NCBI GenBank assembly: GCA_947588805.1
Contig: CANPYR010000003.1
Span: 1 to 64,000 of the forward strand
Length of the DNA: 64,000 nt
DNA from: an uncultured Clostridia bacterium
GTDB lineage: Bacteria; Bacillota; Clostridia; Oscillospirales; Ruminococcaceae
Direction: 5' to 3'
The first letter of the stretch is position 1, and the number at the start of each line of letters is the position of its first letter. The notes under the pieces are model-generated. The model ran no database searches, was not told the DNA's origin, and worked only from the letters and a program-made list of their open reading frames with translations. Position numbers and translations under genes: made by a program. This document shows positions 17,619 through 26,252 of the stretch, one piece after another.

Positions 17619-19316
17619 TTACTGATCCGTCGTATTGAGTATCCGAGTCATTTCGCTCACGGTGGTGATACCCGCTTCGACAAGCTCTCTTGCGTTTTCC
17701 TGCAAGCTTCTGTAGTTCCCCTCTTCCCTTATCTTATCCATAAGCTCCGCTCTCGGAACGTTATCGGCGATAAGTCTTTTTGAAGTCTTTGAGAAAAGTA
17801 TTATCTCAAAAACAGCTATTCTTCCGCGGTACCCGGTATGGTAGCAGTTCGGGCATCCCCTGCCCTTAAAGATCTTAACGCCCTCAGAGTTCCTCGGAAG
17901 GCCCATCCTCTCAAGCTCCTCCTCGTCCGCGATATATTCCGTCTTGCAGTCCGGGCAGATCCTTCTTACAAGTCTTTGGGATATGACTCCCTTGACCGCT
18001 TCGGCGATAAGATAGGGCTCGCAGCCGATATCCAAAAGTCTGTCGAGCATCGAAATAGCGGAATTGGTATGTATGGTGGAAAGAACGTAGTGACCTGTGA
18101 TAGCTGCTCTCAATGCTATCTCGGCAGTCTCGCCGTCGCGTATCTCTCCGACCGCTATGATATCCGGGTCCTGACGTAAAATAGATCTTAAGCCGCTTGC
18201 GAACGTCATTCCCACCTTGTCGTTTATCTGGACCTGGTTCACGCCGTCGATGTTATATTCCACCGGGTCCTCAAGAGTTACAAGATTTACCTCTTCGGTA
18301 TTAAGGGTGTTGATCATGGTGTACATGGTCGAAGATTTACCCGAACCGGTAGGACCGACTATGAGAACCATTCCGTCCGAATTCTCCATCAGCTTATTGA
18401 ACTTTTCAAGATTCTCCCCGAATAGTCCGAGCGAATCGGCTTTAAGAAGCTGCGCGCTCTTATTCAGAAGTCGTATAGTTATCTTTTCTCCGTATATCGT
18501 CGGAAGCGTGGAAACTCTGAGGTCAATCTCCACTCCCTTTACTCTTACGTTCGCTCTTCCGTCCTGAGGAGCCCTTCTCTCGGTAAGATCAAGGTTTGAC
18601 ATGACCTTGATTCTCGAAATCACCGAGCCCATAAGGTCCTTCGGCACCGTGAGGATCTGTCTTAAAACGCCGTCGATCCTCATCCTGACTACCATTTCCT
18701 TATCGCGCGGCTCCATATGAATATCCGAAGCTCTTTCCGAAACAGCGCGCTCGATGATCGAGTTCACAAGCCTTACGGTAGGCGCGGTTACCGATTCGTC
18801 GACTATCTCCTGAGATTCCAATACCTGCACGGAGGTCTGAGCGCCGCCGCTCTCGTTGCGCATTTCTTCTATCGCCCTCGCCGCGCCCTCGTTTCCGTAA
18901 AGCGTGGCTATTGCCTTATCAACGGCCGCGGACTGAGCTATTCTCGGGGATACCCTCTTTCTCGTCGCAGTCCTTACCTCGTCTATCGCGACGAAGTTCA
19001 TCGGGTCCACCATCGCCAGAACAAGCTCGTCTTTATTCAGTCTCAGCGGCACTACGCTGTGCTTTTTCGCGATGTTTTTCGGAAGTATCCTCGCCATCTC
19101 TGTCGGGATATGCTCTTTTGTCAGATCGACGTATTTTATTCCGAGCTGCTGACTCATCGCGTCGATGAAGTCCTGCTCGGTGATAATTCCGCTGTCGATC
19201 AGAACGGTGCCGAGACGCTGCTTCGTCTGCTTCTGGATTTCAAGAGCCTTCTGGAGCTGAGTCTCATCGATAAGCCCCGCTGATTTAAGTAGATCGCCAA
19301 GACGCATATATGCCAT
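17619..19316 (-). CDS. pilB: Pilus extension ATPase PilB with MshEN domain
   Basis: About 565 residues. The N-terminus has two copies of the RLGxxL...L...L...Q repeat of MshEN domains (RLGDLLKSAGLIDE and RLGTVLIDSGIITE), a known c-di-GMP-binding module. The ATPase core follows with Walker A GPTGSGKSST, Walker B DPDIIAVGEIRD and a four-Cys zinc site (CPDC and CPNC). ATG 19316 lies eight bases from GGAGG and is preferred over the frame start at 19340. It is the first gene of the locus, below a strong promoter. Extension may thus respond to c-di-GMP. Confidence 0.95.
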   Translation of the reverse strand: MAYMRLGDLLKSAGLIDETQLQKALEIQKQTKQRLGTVLIDSGIITEQDFIDAMSQQLGIKYVDLTKEHIPTEMARILPKNIAKKHSVVPLRLNKDELVLAMVDPMNFVAIDEVRTATRKRVSPRIAQSAAVDKAIATLYGNEGAARAIEEMRNESGGAQTSVQVLESQEIVDESVTAPTVRLVNSIIERAVSERASDIHMEPRDKEMVVRMRIDGVLRQILTVPKDLMGSVISRIKVMSNLDLTERRAPQDGRANVRVKGVEIDLRVSTLPTIYGEKITIRLLNKSAQLLKADSLGLFGENLEKFNKLMENSDGMVLIVGPTGSGKSSTMYTMINTLNTEEVNLVTLEDPVEYNIDGVNQVQINDKVGMTFASGLRSILRQDPDIIAVGEIRDGETAEIALRAAITGHYVLSTIHTNSAISMLDRLLDIGCEPYLIAEAVKGVISQRLVRRICPDCKTEYIADEEELERMGLPRNSEGVKIFKGRGCPNCYHTGYRGRIAVFEIILFSKTSKRLIADNVPRAELMDKIREEGNYRSLQENARELVEAGITTVSEMTRILNTTDQ

Positions 19317-19396
19317 GCCAAAAACCTCCAAGATTGTCAAATGTATGGTAAAATACAGGTGTGAGCCGTACTTTCAACGCATTATTATACATGATT

Positions 19397-19425
19397 ATCA
19401 TATCATAAAGTTCAGAAGTTGTCAA
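19397..19425 (-). promoter_or_regulatory. SigA-type promoter for the pilus operon
   Basis: TTGACA (19425-19420), a 17-bp spacer ending TGA, then TATGAT (19402-19397). This is a near-consensus promoter with extended -10, about 80 bp before the pilB start. Confidence 0.8.
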
Positions 19426-19682
19426 TATATATAATGATAAAAGATAAAACGGACGGGATAAAGCCGAGAGTGCGGAATTCGGAAGTGTCTAAATCGCCCG
19501 CATTATTCATTATTTTTAAAATCGTCGCCATAGGCGACACCTTGAAGTTCTGACATCTGACTTCTGACTTCTGTATTCTTGATGTGGCCGCCTTGGCCAC
19601 ATCTCGGAATTCGCTCCCCATAAACCCAAGACAGAAACCGGGCCCCATGTCCGATTTCTGTCTTTTCGCTTTTATCTATTTC
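19426..19682. repeat. Heptad-repeat and hairpin spacer
   Basis: No gene is supported. 19548-19580 contains degenerate 7-nt repeats of the TGACTTC type, shared with other spacers in this window. GATGTGGCC/GGCCACATC (19581-19603) is a perfect hairpin. AAGACAGAAACCGG...CCGATTTCTGTCTT (19628-19664) followed by TTTCGC is terminator-like on the plus strand. Confidence 0.65.
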
Positions 19683-19916
19683 TCACTTCTTGATATAATA
19701 CCTGTGATTGTTTCGTCGAAACGGTATCGGCGAGATCCCCGGAAGCTCGCCGCTTTTTACCCTGTCCGAAAAATATTTTCCGAAATACGTCCTCACGCCG
19801 AACGGCAGCCCCTCCCATTCCGTCCCGGAAAACAGCGAATTAAGCTCAAATATACTCCCCGGCGGCAGACGCGCCGTCAATTCCCTCGCAAGCTCAAACC
19901 ACTTCCTGTTGTCCAT
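19683..19916 (-). CDS. DUF1413-like small protein
   Basis: 77 residues. LPPGSIFELNSLF, then WEGLPFGVRTYFGKYFSDRVKSG and a C-terminal NNHRYYIKK tail fit the DUF1413 pattern (PGxxFxLxxLF...W...LP.G.R...G..F). GAGGAGG precedes the ATG. It diverges from a ribbon-helix-helix gene across a 121-bp spacer with a perfect palindrome. Function is unknown. Pairing with an RHH regulator is suggestive of an autoregulated module, possibly toxin-antitoxin-like or a mobile-element remnant, but nothing in the sequence proves toxicity. Confidence 0.75.
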   Translation of the reverse strand: MDNRKWFELARELTARLPPGSIFELNSLFSGTEWEGLPFGVRTYFGKYFSDRVKSGELPGISPIPFRRNNHRYYIKK

Positions 19917-19943
19917 ATTTACGCCTCCTCTGCTCTCTTTTGA

Positions 19944-19967
19944 TTTGTAGTATAATAATACTACAAA
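19944..19967. promoter_or_regulatory. Palindromic operator between divergent genes
   Basis: TTTGTAGTAT-AATA-ATACTACAAA, a perfect 10-bp inverted repeat midway between the DUF1413-like gene and the RHH gene, next to AT-rich -10-like sequence for both. Probably the binding site of the RHH protein. Confidence 0.65.
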
Positions 19968-20037
19968 GAGATATAATATTGTAACATATAATAATATATC
20001 TTGTCAAGCTATAATGTATTTTAGAGGTGATAATTTT

Positions 20038-20223
20038 ATGAAAAATGAACCGCTTGTTATCAAAAAGCGCGGCGAGGACGGCTCGAGAGTTATCAGCATC
20101 AGGATCCGCGAGGACCTTCTTTCTAAGCTCGATAAGGCTGCGGGAGAGTGCAACTACTCCCGTAACGAGCTTATCAATACCCTTCTTACCCACGGCGTGG
20201 AAAATCTTATAATCGAGGAATAA
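20038..20223 (+). CDS. Ribbon-helix-helix DNA-binding protein
   Basis: 61 residues. SRVISIRIREDLLSKLDKAA followed by YSRNELINTLLTHGVENLII is the CopG/Arc-type beta-strand plus two helices. The open frame starts at 20014, but ATG 20038 has GAGGTG eight bases upstream and drops only a short extension. It probably forms a dimer that binds the palindrome at 19944-19967 and represses its own and the divergent gene. Short linker before the strand is charged (KKRGEDG). Confidence 0.82.
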   Translation: MKNEPLVIKKRGEDGSRVISIRIREDLLSKLDKAAGECNYSRNELINTLLTHGVENLIIEE

Positions 20224-20240
20224 TTTTTTTCGATTTCCGA

Positions 20241-20269
20241 TTGACAAATTATAATCCGCCTGTTATAAT
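20241..20269 (+). promoter_or_regulatory. SigA-type promoter for the alpha-galactosidase gene
   Basis: Perfect TTGACA (20241-20246), 17 bp ending TGT (extended -10), perfect TATAAT (20264-20269). The start codon is at 20308. Confidence 0.85.
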
Positions 20270-20307
20270 AGCGAGGAAGAGCAAATTTTATTTCAGGAGG
20301 TATTATC

Positions 20308-21504
20308 ATGCCGAAAAATTTAGGGCTTACCCCGCCTATGGGGTGGAATTCGTGGAACACCTTCAGCTGGAACATCGACGAGGAGCTGATAAAAGGCGCC
20401 GCCGACGCGATGGTTTCTACCGGGCTTAAAGACGCGGGCTACGAGTATGTGGTTATCGACGACTGCTGGAGCATGAAGGAAAGAGACGAAAACGGAAACC
20501 TTGTTCCGGATCCGAAAAAATTCCCGAACGGGATAAAAGCCGTCGCGGACTACGTTCACTCAAAGGGACTCAAATTCGGGATCTATTCCTGCGCCGGCAC
20601 CCATACCTGCGCAAACTATCCCGGCTCTTTTGAGCATGAGTTTCAGGACGCAGCCACCTTCGCTTCCTGGGGAGTAGACTATCTTAAATACGACTACTGC
20701 TTCAAGCCGAAGGGTATCCCCGGGGAGCTTCTTTACAGAAGAATGGCGATGGCGCTCAGAAACTGCGGAAGAGATATCCTCTTCTCGGCCTGCAACTGGG
20801 GCAACGACGGCGTTCACGACTGGATAAGAAACACCGGCGCTCAGATGTTCCGCTCTACCGGAGATATCCAGGACAGCTGGAATTCGATCAAAAACCTCGC
20901 ACTCTCTCAGCTTAATATGCGCCAGAGCCAGGCGGGAGTCTACTGCTGGAACGATATCGATATGCTCGTGGTCGGGATGAGCGGTAAGTCGGATAACTCC
21001 TGGATCTCGGGAAAGGACTTCGGCTGCACCGACGAAGAGTATAAGACTCACTTCTCACTCTGGGCGATGATGAATTCCCCGCTTATGATCGGCTGCGACA
21101 TAAGAAATATGACCGACGCGACAAAAGAGATCCTCACAAACAAGGACGTTATCGCCATCAACCAGGATCCCGAGGGCCGCGGTCCGATAGAAATCGATCA
21201 CTGGTGCAACGAGAGCTGCAAGGGGCTCGTAAAGCCGCTTGAGAACGGCGACTACGCTATCCTACTCGTCAACTTCATGGACGGCGAGCACCCTCAGCAA
21301 TTCAGCTTCAACTTCTGGGATATGGGGCTTCCGTATAATTCCGGCTACGCTCTTGAATTCTACGACGTATGGAAGCACGAGACCGTGGGGCTCTTCAAAG
21401 AGCGCTACTGCACCGACCTCAAGCCGCATTCCTGCGAGATGTTCAGGGTAAAGCTCGTAAAAACCGACGCTCAGGGCACGGGACTTATAAAAAATAAAAA
21501 ATAA
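20308..21504 (+). CDS. GH27 alpha-galactosidase
   Basis: 398 residues, cytoplasmic (no signal peptide). The N-terminal GLTPPMGWNSWNTF, VIDDCW and CAGTHTCANYPGS are hallmarks of clan GH-D family 27. The catalytic nucleophile Asp is in LKYDYC and the acid/base Asp in the TGDIQDSW stretch; WNDIDMLVVG and VIAINQDPEG follow, then a C-terminal beta domain. It removes alpha-linked galactose from short oligosaccharides. AGGAGG precedes the ATG, and it has its own promoter and terminator, so it is probably monocistronic. Alpha-N-acetylgalactosaminidase activity is a less likely alternative in the same family. Confidence 0.92.
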   Translation: MPKNLGLTPPMGWNSWNTFSWNIDEELIKGAADAMVSTGLKDAGYEYVVIDDCWSMKERDENGNLVPDPKKFPNGIKAVADYVHSKGLKFGIYSCAGTHTCANYPGSFEHEFQDAATFASWGVDYLKYDYCFKPKGIPGELLYRRMAMALRNCGRDILFSACNWGNDGVHDWIRNTGAQMFRSTGDIQDSWNSIKNLALSQLNMRQSQAGVYCWNDIDMLVVGMSGKSDNSWISGKDFGCTDEEYKTHFSLWAMMNSPLMIGCDIRNMTDATKEILTNKDVIAINQDPEGRGPIEIDHWCNESCKGLVKPLENGDYAILLVNFMDGEHPQQFSFNFWDMGLPYNSGYALEFYDVWKHETVGLFKERYCTDLKPHSCEMFRVKLVKTDAQGTGLIKNKK

Positions 21505-21527
21505 GAAATAAGAAATAAGAAATAGCA
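21505..21527 (+). repeat. AATAAGA tandem heptads
   Basis: Three copies of a 7-nt unit (AATAAGA) follow the alpha-galactosidase stop. A short simple repeat of the same period as the dispersed heptads elsewhere. Confidence 0.6.
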
Positions 21528-21534
21528 AAAAATA

Positions 21535-21561
21535 AAACCGCCTGAGAGATCGGGCGGTTTT
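21535..21561 (+). terminator. Rho-independent terminator of the GH27 gene
   Basis: AAAACCGCC pairs with GGGCGGTTTT around a short loop, followed by TATAAAAAA. Confidence 0.8.
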
Positions 21562-21583
21562 ATAAAAAACGGGAGTATATGAT

Positions 21584-21787
21584 ATGTCAGATTTTTCTTC
21601 ATGTAAAAAATGCGGCGCGTCACTTTCTCAGGACGACATAGCGATATATAAAAAGCTTATCCTCAGAACCGCGGACGAGTTTTTATGCATAGACTGTCTT
21701 GCGGAATATTTAGGCGTTTCGCGTGAAGCTATCGAGCAGAAAATAAAATATTTCCGCGAATCGGGTACCTGCGCGCTTTTCAGATGA
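21584..21787 (+). CDS. Small CxxC protein of unknown function
   Basis: 67 residues. CKKCG near the N-terminus and CIDC about 30 residues later form a likely zinc-binding pair; a conserved-looking middle (IAIYKKLILRTADEFLCIDCLAEYLGV is split across that site) and a C-terminal GTCALF follow. GGGAG lies about nine bases before the ATG. It reads like a conserved anaerobe hypothetical with a treble-clef or zinc-ribbon fold. It converges with, and overlaps by eight bases, the gene on the minus strand. No function is claimed. Confidence 0.72.
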   Translation: MSDFSSCKKCGASLSQDDIAIYKKLILRTADEFLCIDCLAEYLGVSREAIEQKIKYFRESGTCALFR

Positions 21788-22451
21788 TTTTTAAGATGTA
21801 TCCCAAAGCTTCCTCCGACGCGCTTGAAACAAATTCTTCCGCGCGCTCTTCGTTTATAAATCCGTATTCCCGATCAAGATCATTCGCAGGCTCGGAATAA
21901 AAATCCACTATCTTTTCCCGCGCCCTTATAAAGGCGTTTTCGGGAAAGAATCCTAAATACCGATTCAAAAACGGTTCGCTGTCCCGAAGTATTTCATACG
22001 CCCGAAAGCTCTTATCATTATCCCGAAGATACTTCCTATCAAGGTCGTACCAGTCCCTCTTCCAAGGGGCCGAAGTCGCGACCTTGTCTTTTTTGTACGC
22101 TTCGGGATCCCGCTCGACAAGCGGTATAGCTATCTCTGAAGACCAGCGCCAGTCGGCGAGAAGGTGGCAGAAATATCCCGAATAAAAGCTTTTTTCCCGC
22201 ACGCTATACTCAGCGGCTTCAGCGCACGAAAGATATTTTTCATAAAACTGCCTGTACCCCGAGAGGTTATGACCTTTCTCGGGGTATAAAAAGTGCGATA
22301 CCGACTTCGGCGGGGTGAATTCATACCTGTCGGGAAGCTTTTCGCCTGCGTCCGGCGCGATATTTCCGTATACGAATTCCCGCTCCGAAAGAGTAGGGAT
22401 CCTTTTCAATACAGTATCCGCTATACGCAGATGTATTATCCAAGAAGCCAT
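21780..22451 (-). CDS. PF00882-like zinc-dependent phospholipase C family protein
   Basis: 223 residues. The N-terminal MASWIIHLRIAD, GNIAPD, SVSHFLYP and GYFCHLLADW motifs supply the His/Asp pattern of the Zn_dep_PLPC family seen in Gram-positive cytoplasmic proteins of this size. There is no signal peptide, so a secreted phospholipase is unlikely; the true substrate is unknown. It starts ten bases after the dnaJ stop without a strong ribosome site and is therefore probably co-transcribed with the heat-shock operon. Confidence 0.75.
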   Translation of the reverse strand: MASWIIHLRIADTVLKRIPTLSEREFVYGNIAPDAGEKLPDRYEFTPPKSVSHFLYPEKGHNLSGYRQFYEKYLSCAEAAEYSVREKSFYSGYFCHLLADWRWSSEIAIPLVERDPEAYKKDKVATSAPWKRDWYDLDRKYLRDNDKSFRAYEILRDSEPFLNRYLGFFPENAFIRAREKIVDFYSEPANDLDREYGFINEERAEEFVSSASEEALGYILKII

Positions 22452-22461
22452 CGTCGCCGAA

Positions 22462-23613
22462 TTATTTGAACCAGGAGGACTTTCGCGACGAATCGTTTCT
22501 GTCGTTGAGCGAATCGTCGAACGCCCTTAAGAGATCGGCCTGTTTTTTCGTGAGGTTTCTCGGAACCGTCACCCTCACGCTTACATGATGATCTCCCCTG
22601 CCGGTGCGGTAAAGTCTCGGAACGCCCTGACCTCTCAGTACAAAGCTGTCTCCGTTCTGAGTTCCCGCCGGGATCTTATATTTCACGCTCCCGTCAATCG
22701 TGGGGACGTTTATCTCGTCTCCCAAGGCCGCTTGCATATATGAGATCGGGATCTCGGAGTAGACGTCAAATCCTTCGCGCTCGAAGTTTTCATCCGGCTT
22801 CACCGAGACTCGGATTATAAGATCTCCGTTCGCGCCGCCGTTCACTCCGCAGTCTCCCTCGCCGGTTATTCTAAGCGACTGACCGTCGTCTATTCCCTGC
22901 GGGATGGAGACGTTTTTCTGAAGGACCTTTCTTATTCTTCCCTGACCCTGACAGGCGGTGCAGGGGTCTTTAATTACCCTGCCGGTGCCGCCGCAGCGCT
23001 CGCAGGTCTTTGTCGTCTGGAACATCCCGAGCGGCGTGCGCTGAGTGACCTTGACCTGTCCGGAGCCGCGGCAGTCGGGACAGGTCTCGGGGGACGAGCC
23101 GGACCTCGCGCCGGTTCCTCCGCACTGAGGGCATTTTTCTATCCTGTTTACCCTTATGTCAACTCCGGTGCCCTTGCAAGCCTGCATGAAGGTTATCTGG
23201 ACCTGAGTCTTTACATCCTGACCCTTTCTCGGGGCGTTGGGATTAGCTCTGCCGCCGCCGAAGCCGCCCATTCCTCCTCCGAAGAAGCTTTCAAAGATAT
23301 CTCCTATATCCCCGAACCCGGAAAAATCTCCCGAGAAGCCACCGCCGGGATATCCTCCCCCGGAGCCCGCCGCATATGAAGGATCTATTCCCGCGAAGCC
23401 GAACTGATCGTATCTTGCTCTCTTATCCTTATCGGACAGAACGTCATACGCTTCGTTTACCTCCTTCATCTTCGCTTCCGCTTCTTTATCGTCGGGGTGA
23501 AGGTCGGGATGGTACTTCTTTACCATCGCTCGGTAGGCTTTTTTAAGCTCATCATCAGAAGCGCCCTTCTGAACGCCGAGCACTTCGTAATAATCTCTTT
23601 TGCTGTCTGCCAT
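22462..23613 (-). CDS. dnaJ: Chaperone DnaJ
   Basis: 383 residues: J domain with HPD (KYHPDLHPDD, residues about 30-40), a long Gly/Phe region, four CxxCxGxG zinc repeats (CPQCGGTG, CPDCRGSG, CERCGGTG, CTACQGQG) and the C-terminal substrate domains. DnaJ delivers unfolded clients to DnaK and stimulates its ATPase. It lies downstream of dnaK across a 70-bp spacer that holds a perfect 10-bp hairpin. Confidence 0.98.
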   Translation of the reverse strand: MADSKRDYYEVLGVQKGASDDELKKAYRAMVKKYHPDLHPDDKEAEAKMKEVNEAYDVLSDKDKRARYDQFGFAGIDPSYAAGSGGGYPGGGFSGDFSGFGDIGDIFESFFGGGMGGFGGGRANPNAPRKGQDVKTQVQITFMQACKGTGVDIRVNRIEKCPQCGGTGARSGSSPETCPDCRGSGQVKVTQRTPLGMFQTTKTCERCGGTGRVIKDPCTACQGQGRIRKVLQKNVSIPQGIDDGQSLRITGEGDCGVNGGANGDLIIRVSVKPDENFEREGFDVYSEIPISYMQAALGDEINVPTIDGSVKYKIPAGTQNGDSFVLRGQGVPRLYRTGRGDHHVSVRVTVPRNLTKKQADLLRAFDDSLNDRNDSSRKSSWFK

Positions 23614-23646
23614 AGAAGTTTACTCCGTTATTATTTTAATGGGTAT

Positions 23647-23671
23647 GCGGAGCAGGTCTCCCCTGCTCCGC
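23647..23671 (-). promoter_or_regulatory. dnaK-dnaJ intercistronic hairpin
   Basis: GCGGAGCAGG and CCTGCTCCGC form a perfect 10-bp stem with a five-base loop and no T-run, just after the dnaK stop. More like an mRNA-processing or 3'-stability element than a full terminator; it could keep DnaK above DnaJ. Confidence 0.6.
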
Positions 23672-23683
23672 TGTTAATCGTAT

Positions 23684-25522
23684 TTAGTTATTGAATCCGG
23701 TCTCTACAAATCCGTCGTCGCCGGGATTTCCTCCCTGTCCGGGATTTCCCTGACCCGGATTGAAGCCCTGAGCGCCCTGATTCGGATTCGCCTGCTGATA
23801 GACCTTGGTGGCTACCGCGCCGAACGCGGTCTCAAGCTCCTTCTGTTTAGCCTTGATATTTTCGATATCCGTTCCCTTGAGAGCTTCCTCCAAAGCGGAT
23901 ATCTTCGCTTCGACGTCGGATTTATCTCCCGCGCTCACCTTATCCCCGAAGTCCTCAAGAGACTTCTTGCACTGGAATACCATCTGATCGGCCTGATTTC
24001 TCGCGTCGATATCGTCCTTCTTCTTCTTATCCTCGGCCGCATACTTCTCGGCTTCTTTAACCGCCTTGTCGATGTCGTCCTTAGACATATTTGAAGAGGA
24101 AGTGATAGTGATATTCTGCTCCTTGCCAGTGCCGAGGTCCTTAGCGGAGACGTGAACGATACCGTTGGTATCGATATCGAAGCTGACCTCTATCTGCGGA
24201 ACTCCTCTCGGAGCGGGAGCTATGCCGTCAAGCTTGAACATTCCGAGCTGCTTATTATCCTTAGCGAACTCTCTTTCGCCCTGTAAAACGACGATATCTA
24301 CTGCCGGCTGATTATCGGCGGCGGTGGTGAACACCTGCTTGCGGTTGCAGGGGATGGTGGTGTTTCTCTCTATGATCTTCGTGCAAACCCCGCCCAAGGT
24401 CTCAAGACCGAGCGAAAGCGGCGTTACGTCATTAAGAACAAGGCTGGAATCGATATCGCGGTTCATGATACCGCCCTGGATAGCCGCGCCCAAAGCCACG
24501 CACTCGTCGGGGTTGATACCCTTGAAAGGCTCCTTGCCGGTTATCTTTCTTACGGCTTCTACGACGGCGGGAATTCTTGACGAGCCGCCCACCATAAGGA
24601 CCTTATTAAGCTGAGAGGTAGAGAGTCCGGAATCTGAAAGCGCCTGTCTCACGGGGCCCATGGTCGCTTCGACAAGGTCGGCCGTGAGCTCGTTGAACTT
24701 AGCCTGAGTAAGAGTGAAGTCAAGATGCTTAGGACCGGTCGCGTCAGCCGTTATGAACGGAAGGTTTATATTTGAAGTGGGAACGTTTGAAAGCTCGATC
24801 TTCGCCTTCTCAGCCGCTTCCTTGAGTCTTTGCATCGCCATCTTGTCGCTTGAAAGATCAATTCCGTCGGTCTTCTTGAATTCGGATACCAAAAGATCGA
24901 TTATCCTCTGGTCGAAATCGTCGCCGCCGAGATGGTTGTTTCCCGCAGTCGCCAGCACCTCGGTAACTCCGTCTCCCATCTCGATTATAGATACGTCGAA
25001 GGTTCCTCCTCCGAGGTCGTATACCATGACCTTCTGGTCCTCTTCCTTATCTATCCCGTAGGAAAGCGCTGCGGCCGTAGGTTCGTTTATTATTCTTCTT
25101 ACGTTAAGACCCGCTATCTGTCCCGCGTCCTTAGTAGCCTGGCGCTGGGAGTCGGTGAAGTATGCGGGAACGGTTATGACCGCTTCCGTCACCTTCTCGC
25201 CGAGATACGCTTCCGCGTCGGCTTTGAGCTTCTGAAGTATCATCGCGGAAATTTCCTGCGGAGTATAGGACTTCCCGCCCATCTGCGCCTTATAGTCGGA
25301 GCCCATATGGCGCTTGATGGAAATAACGGTGTTGTCGAAGTTTACGACCGCCTGACGTTTTGCTACCTGCCCCACGAGCCTATCGCCGTTTTTTGAAACT
25401 CCGACAACGGACGGAGTCGTTCTTGCTCCCTCGCTGTTAGGGATAACTACCGCTTCGCCGCCCTCCATGACCGCGACGCAGGAGTTTGTTGTACCAAGGT
25501 CGATACCTATAATTTTAGACAT
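23684..25522 (-). CDS. dnaK: Chaperone DnaK (Hsp70)
   Basis: 612 residues: [18 protein letters not shown] phosphate-binding start, [21 protein letters not shown] and a substrate domain from about residue 380. The C-terminus is a Gly/Asn/Pro-rich tail ([14 protein letters not shown]). The ATPase lacks the roughly 24-residue insertion of Gram-negative DnaK, consistent with a Firmicute. Third gene of the hrcA operon. Confidence 0.98.
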   Translation of the reverse strand: MSKIIGIDLGTTNSCVAVMEGGEAVVIPNSEGARTTPSVVGVSKNGDRLVGQVAKRQAVVNFDNTVISIKRHMGSDYKAQMGGKSYTPQEISAMILQKLKADAEAYLGEKVTEAVITVPAYFTDSQRQATKDAGQIAGLNVRRIINEPTAAALSYGIDKEEDQKVMVYDLGGGTFDVSIIEMGDGVTEVLATAGNNHLGGDDFDQRIIDLLVSEFKKTDGIDLSSDKMAMQRLKEAAEKAKIELSNVPTSNINLPFITADATGPKHLDFTLTQAKFNELTADLVEATMGPVRQALSDSGLSTSQLNKVLMVGGSSRIPAVVEAVRKITGKEPFKGINPDECVALGAAIQGGIMNRDIDSSLVLNDVTPLSLGLETLGGVCTKIIERNTTIPCNRKQVFTTAADNQPAVDIVVLQGEREFAKDNKQLGMFKLDGIAPAPRGVPQIEVSFDIDTNGIVHVSAKDLGTGKEQNITITSSSNMSKDDIDKAVKEAEKYAAEDKKKKDDIDARNQADQMVFQCKKSLEDFGDKVSAGDKSDVEAKISALEEALKGTDIENIKAKQKELETAFGAVATKVYQQANPNQGAQGFNPGQGNPGQGGNPGDDGFVETGFNN

Positions 25523-25647
25523 AATTCATTATCTCCTTTTTATAACATTATTACTTATTTTTTATATAGATAACGCTCTTCGCGTGATCTTACGTCTTTT
25601 TTCTCATGCCGGAAATCCCGAAGGCCGAGCCCCGGCAGTTTATGTTT

Positions 25648-26250
25648 TTACTTCGCTACCACAACCATCGCGTGGCGTATGATTTTGTCGCCGAGCCTGT
25701 AGCCCTTTTGATATACCTGCGCTACGGTGTTTTCTTCAAGATTATCGTCCGAGATCTGACTCACGGCGTTTTCAAGATTCGGATCGAACGGCTCTCCGGG
25801 GCGGTTTATCTCCTCAACTCCTAACTTTTTGAATGCGTTTTGGAGCTGAGTCATTATCATCATTACGCCTTCCTTATACTTCTCGTCGGAGCATTCCGCG
25901 CCCGCTGCTCTCTCGAAATTATCGGCCATAGGCAAAAACGCTTCGACTGCCGAAGCCGTAGCTTCGGGGTATATCTCCTGGCGCTCCTTGACGCTTCTTT
26001 TGCGGTAGTTGTCAAATTCGGCCATCAGACGAAGATATTTGTCTCTCAGCTCCGCGTTCTCAGCTTTCAGCTTCTCCTCTTCGCTCGGCTCCGCCTTCGT
26101 CTCCTCCTCTTTTTCTTCCTTTTCGGAAGTCTGCTCCTTTTTCTTCTCGGACTTTTCCTCCGCGTTTACGTTATTTACGTCCTTTTCCTTTTCGGTCTCC
26201 TTTTCGGTTCCCTCCGGTTTTTTTGCATTCTTTTCCTTTTCTTCGCTCAT
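25648..26250 (-). CDS. grpE: Nucleotide exchange factor GrpE
   Basis: 200 residues. A highly charged Lys/Glu N-terminal third (KKPEGTEKETEKEKD...) is followed by the long coiled coil and FDNYRKRSVKERQEI motif, then the C-terminal beta domain with GYRLGDKIIRHAMVVV. GrpE exchanges ADP on DnaK. It starts two bases after the hrcA stop. The 125-bp gap to dnaK holds an imperfect GC-rich hairpin. Confidence 0.96.
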   Translation of the reverse strand: MSEEKEKNAKKPEGTEKETEKEKDVNNVNAEEKSEKKKEQTSEKEEKEEETKAEPSEEEKLKAENAELRDKYLRLMAEFDNYRKRSVKERQEIYPEATASAVEAFLPMADNFERAAGAECSDEKYKEGVMMIMTQLQNAFKKLGVEEINRPGEPFDPNLENAVSQISDDNLEENTVAQVYQKGYRLGDKIIRHAMVVVAK

Positions 26251-26252
26251 CT

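Noticed and set aside
19412..19648. 78-codon open frame upstream of pilB on the minus strand
   Set aside because: It runs through the heptad repeats, where in-frame translation gives IQKSEVRCQ-type peptides; not a protein.
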